Shown here one piece after another: positions 22,085 to 24,131 of a stretch of 24,131 nucleotides of DNA. A program made the translations under genes and the position numbers. Source of the DNA: a virus. Under the pieces are notes generated by a model, which was given only the letters and a program-made list of their open reading frames with translations, searched no databases and was not told where the DNA came from. Numbering within the stretch: the first letter of the stretch is position 1; each line of letters starts with the position of its first letter. Location of the stretch: positions 1-24,131 of the IMG/VR virus record IMGVR_UViG_3300023174_000620; one strand, written 5' to 3'.

Positions 22085-22987
22085 TTATACTGCTGTGAGT
22101 TCGCGTTGTTTTTCACGGACCCAAAATTTCATGCTGTCGGGAAGAAGCGCCCAGGTGGTGAGGTTCACTTCAGGAAATTCCGTCTCGATAAGATCACGCC
22201 AGCCATCGGGTTCCGTAGAAACAGTAGCCGTTGCGCTCACGCTCGCCCCGCTGCGCCCGGCCCAATCCCGCGCCCGGCTCACTTCGGTGAGGATGTTATT
22301 CAAAAGCGTAGCTAAGTCCTTGCGGCGAAACTGCGCCGCCGCGCCTTCTTTTTGCCGATAGGCCCATTCGAGGAACCGCCAATCCTCTTCGCTCACGGCC
22401 GCCGCCGCTTTTTTATTTTTCTCCCAAGCACGGCTCGAGGAGGAATCAAGAGGTGTCGAGTCTCGATGGTTGAAGAGGTTTCGGAATCGGGTCAGGGCAG
22501 GATGCGTCGTTTCTGACTTTGAAGTTTCTTCGATTTCCAACTCCATGTCCCCTTGGGGGACTATAGGGGTATTATCTATTCTATTCTTATCTAGCTTCGC
22601 ATGGTGTTCGCTTTCCGTTCGCATTGGTTGCGAACAGGAATCCTTTGGCTTGCGAACAAACTGCATACGCTTTGCCTCAGTAGACCGCCTTTTTGCAGAA
22701 GCTCCATTATGCTCATCGAAGCGTGCAATCTCCACGCCGTCTTCGCTTTCCAAAATCCAGCCGATTTTCACCAAGGCGGCCCCGAGCCCTTTCAATCCCG
22801 TCTTGCGGTCGATAGCTCCGAGGGAGAGCCCTTCCAGCCGTCCATCCGTGCTCTGATCGTCGGCCATTGACCATATCCAATACAGCCCGCCGATGACCTC
22901 GCGCTCGGGCTTGTTTGTGATGTCGCAAATCTTGGCGATCCGAGGATCATCCCAAAGGTTGCTACGCATTTTTATCCAGTTTGACAT
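22085..22987 (-). CDS. Phage replication initiator-like winged-helix protein
   Basis: This is a 300-residue protein. Residues 1-80 (WIKMRSNLWDDPRIAKICDI, then REVIGGLYWIWSMADDQS and LVKIGWILESEDGVEI) are the winged-helix N-terminus seen in phage replisome organiser and O-like proteins. Residues 80-170 are a basic, low-complexity linker, and residues 180-300 form a helical DnaD-like C-terminal region (EEDWRFLEWAYRQKEGAAAQ, then RRKDLATLLNNILTE). Such proteins bind the phage origin and load DnaB helicase, which is encoded two genes on. The gene starts 2 bases after the previous stop. Confidence 0.75.
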   Translation of the reverse strand: MSNWIKMRSNLWDDPRIAKICDITNKPEREVIGGLYWIWSMADDQSTDGRLEGLSLGAIDRKTGLKGLGAALVKIGWILESEDGVEIARFDEHNGASAKRRSTEAKRMQFVRKPKDSCSQPMRTESEHHAKLDKNRIDNTPIVPQGDMELEIEETSKSETTHPALTRFRNLFNHRDSTPLDSSSSRAWEKNKKAAAAVSEEDWRFLEWAYRQKEGAAAQFRRKDLATLLNNILTEVSRARDWAGRSGASVSATATVSTEPDGWRDLIETEFPEVNLTTWALLPDSMKFWVREKQRELTAV

Positions 22988-22989
22988 AC

Positions 22990-23202
22990 TTATTTTTTAT
23001 TTCCAAATTGAAGCCTATTTTCCCACCAGACGCTGCGCGTCCGGACCCCGCGACTTTCCAACCAGCGGTCGCAGGCAGCCGAGATCGCCCGGCTGTCGCT
23101 CACCGAGATCCAGCCCACCCGCGCATCGCCCTGCGATAAGGATTGCACAGAGTTTGACTGCGCTCTCTGAGTCTGGTGCTGGTCGTAGTCCACGCCTCTC
23201 AT
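22990..23202 (-). CDS. Small basic unknown protein
   Basis: This is a 70-residue protein from the ATG at 23202, which overlaps the exonuclease stop by ATGA and has AGGAGG 7 bases upstream. The sequence (MRGVDYDQHQTQRAQSNSVQ, then VGWISVSDSRAISAACDRWL) is basic with a helix near the end. Nothing resembles a known family. It lies between the exonuclease and the initiator-like gene. Confidence 0.62.
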   Translation of the reverse strand: MRGVDYDQHQTQRAQSNSVQSLSQGDARVGWISVSDSRAISAACDRWLESRGVRTRSVWWENRLQFGNKK

Positions 23203-23783
23203 GCAGCGTCCTCCTGAGTGCGCGGGGACATCTCGACAAGCCTTCGCAGGCGGTGAAAGCACGCCAACGTCATGAGCGCATCCTCCAGCGCGTTGTGCGT
23301 CTTCCCTGAGCGTGAGAATCCAAGCGCCGCCGCAATATGGTCCAGAGACAGGCGAGGCTGCCCATCCTTACCCACCGGCAGGGCAAGAGCGTCCGCCTCG
23401 TAGGCGAGCCACGCTGCCGCTTGTAGGTCCACCATCTTGCCCATAGGCCAAGTCAGGAAATTGCGAGCAAACGCTGCCCGCAGGAAGTCACGGTCGAAGG
23501 CGACATTGCAGCCAGCCATCACCGAGAACCGGCGCGTGCCCAGCCACAAGGCGAGATCCTGCATCACATCCAGCTCCGGCCGCCCGTTTTTTTCCAGAAA
23601 ATCGAGCGTAAAGCCATTCTTCGCCAGCGCCTCCGGCTCACAAAGCCACTCCGGATTTGGCTTAATAATCGCAGTAAACGCTTCGTTATCCAAGGAATCC
23701 ACCGCCGCCACGCTAAGAAGCGCATTCTTCGAGGGATCAAATCCCCCCGTCTCTGTGTCGATGACAATCAATCGCGTCTTCAT
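23199..23783 (-). CDS. DEDDh-family 3'-5' exonuclease
   Basis: This is a 194-residue protein from the ATG at 23783, which overlaps the previous stop by ATGA behind a GGAGG site. The frame is open 12 codons further, but that start is not supported. Motif I is VIDTETGG (Asp9, Glu11), motif II is CNVAFDRDF (Asp97), and motif III is HNALEDAL (His163, Asp168). These form the DEDDh site that holds two metal ions. Like the epsilon proofreading subunit and RNase T, such enzymes trim 3' ends of DNA or RNA. No DNA polymerase is in view, so it could proofread a host or phage polymerase or degrade DNA. Confidence 0.9.
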   Translation of the reverse strand: MKTRLIVIDTETGGFDPSKNALLSVAAVDSLDNEAFTAIIKPNPEWLCEPEALAKNGFTLDFLEKNGRPELDVMQDLALWLGTRRFSVMAGCNVAFDRDFLRAAFARNFLTWPMGKMVDLQAAAWLAYEADALALPVGKDGQPRLSLDHIAAALGFSRSGKTHNALEDALMTLACFHRLRRLVEMSPRTQEDAA

Positions 23784-24010
23784 TTCGCCTCCTTCGGGGG
23801 ATTCGGCAACGGCATCCAATCCAAAACAGCCTCCTCCTCGTGAATGCGAGCCCCAAGAATATTGCGCCAGACATCGCCATCAATGAATCCCGTCCAAACC
23901 TCGCCACCCAGGATGTGGATGATGACCGTCTCGCCATCGTCGGGAAGCGTCACTGAAGCATCCGTCCACTTCATCTCCGTGTCCTCTGTGTCCTCTGTGG
24001 TTAATTTCAT
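23780..24010 (-). CDS. DUF551-like small protein with repeat-derived start
   Basis: This is a 76-residue protein. From the second Met (position 13) it reads MKWTDASVTLPDDGETVIIH and ends DWMPLPNPPKEAK. That is the DUF551-type layout (W..A...P.DGE at the front and WMPLP.PP at the end), common in phages and of unknown function. The first 12 residues (MKLTTEDTEDTE) are encoded by a short tandem repeat that seems to be an insertion (see 23972-24010). A strong site, GGGAGG, precedes the first ATG. Its stop overlaps the exonuclease start (ATGA). Confidence 0.82.
   Translation of the reverse strand: MKLTTEDTEDTEMKWTDASVTLPDDGETVIIHILGGEVWTGFIDGDVWRNILGARIHEEEAVLDWMPLPNPPKEAK
23972..24010 (-). repeat. 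In-frame 36-base insertion of tandem ACACAGAGG units
   Basis: On the minus strand the stretch between the two ATGAA copies (24006-24010 and 23970-23974) is a 31-base insert made of ACACAGAGG-type units. Together with one ATGAA this adds 36 bases, or 12 codons. Deleting insert and one copy leaves GGGAGG, four bases and the ATG of MKWTDAS, an ideal start. Multicopy sequences of this type occur in the genomes of several environmental bacteria. Confidence 0.7.
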
Positions 24011-24131
24011 TTTACCTCCCTCGCGTCAGGAACCGAATAAATCTCAACGCAATCTCCGACTTGGCGCGTAAACGCATTCCTTCCATCAGCTTTTGCGCTT
24101 TTGCCCAAGGCTTCTGCAATGTCGGCAAAAT
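24007..24131 (-). CDS. C-terminal part of an unknown protein (runs off right edge)
   Basis: The last 40 codons of an open frame are visible, ending at a TGA that overlaps the next ATG by 4 bases. The residues (FADIAEALGKSAKADGRNAF, then TRQVGDCVEIYSVPDAREVK) include a helix-like start and a short strand at the end. The overlap pattern and the absence of stops support it. The family cannot be judged from this much. Confidence 0.62.
   Translation of the reverse strand, partial: FADIAEALGKSAKADGRNAFTRQVGDCVEIYSVPDAREVK

Overview
This window is a segment of a double-stranded DNA bacteriophage (or prophage) genome with a short-tailed, podovirus-like gene set. Every gene I can support lies on the minus strand, so the genome reads from right (24131) to left (1). 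There is no integrase, repressor or host metabolic gene in view. The DNA is GC-rich apart from a clear AT-rich patch at about 7740-8870. At least eighteen gene junctions are 4-base ATGA or GTGA overlaps, which indicates long, translationally coupled transcripts. The host cannot be fixed from the sequence. A short repeat at 23972-24010 (units of ACACAGAGG) is of a type I recall from environmental bacteria such as Verrucomicrobiota and Planctomycetota, so a freshwater or soil host of that kind is a weak guess.

Layout in transcription order. (a) 24131-19115, replication and early genes: a partial unknown gene, a DUF551-like protein, a DEDDh 3'-5' exonuclease, a winged-helix replication-initiator-like protein, a DnaB-type helicase and about nine small unknown proteins. 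(b) 19118-16750, packaging and DNA binding: large terminase, a small helix-turn-helix protein, an SSB-like protein with a DIPF tail and a small unknown protein. A 198-base gap follows (16552-16749) that holds four head-to-tail 10-base repeats. (c) 16551-10791, head: scaffold-like protein, SU10/DUF5309-type major capsid protein, a terminator-like hairpin, a small unknown protein, a Met-anticodon tRNA with initiator-like features, a P22-size portal and a head-tail adaptor. (d) 10753-6945, fibres: two small virion proteins, two proteins with Mtd-type N-termini, a LamG-like protein and repeat-rich fibre proteins. (e) 6942-5921, lysis: two holin-like proteins, a small lipoprotein and a CHAP-like endolysin. 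(f) 5924-1, late accessory and tail: an acidic small protein, a metallophosphoesterase, a winged-helix protein, a long tail-nozzle-like protein, a fibre with an S74 self-cleaving chaperone, a SET-domain methyltransferase-like protein and a Gly/Met/Ala-rich virion protein that runs off the left edge.

The exonuclease, initiator, helicase and SSB-like protein would handle genome copying. Terminase, scaffold, capsid, portal and adaptor would build and fill the head. Nozzle and fibres would complete the tail, and holin, lipoprotein and endolysin would release progeny. The least expected parts are the SET protein between tail fibre and virion genes, the metallophosphoesterase in the late block, the initiator-like tRNA between capsid and portal, a repeated TTGACAC/TATA motif directly in front of two virion genes, and a 36-base in-frame repeat insertion at a gene start.
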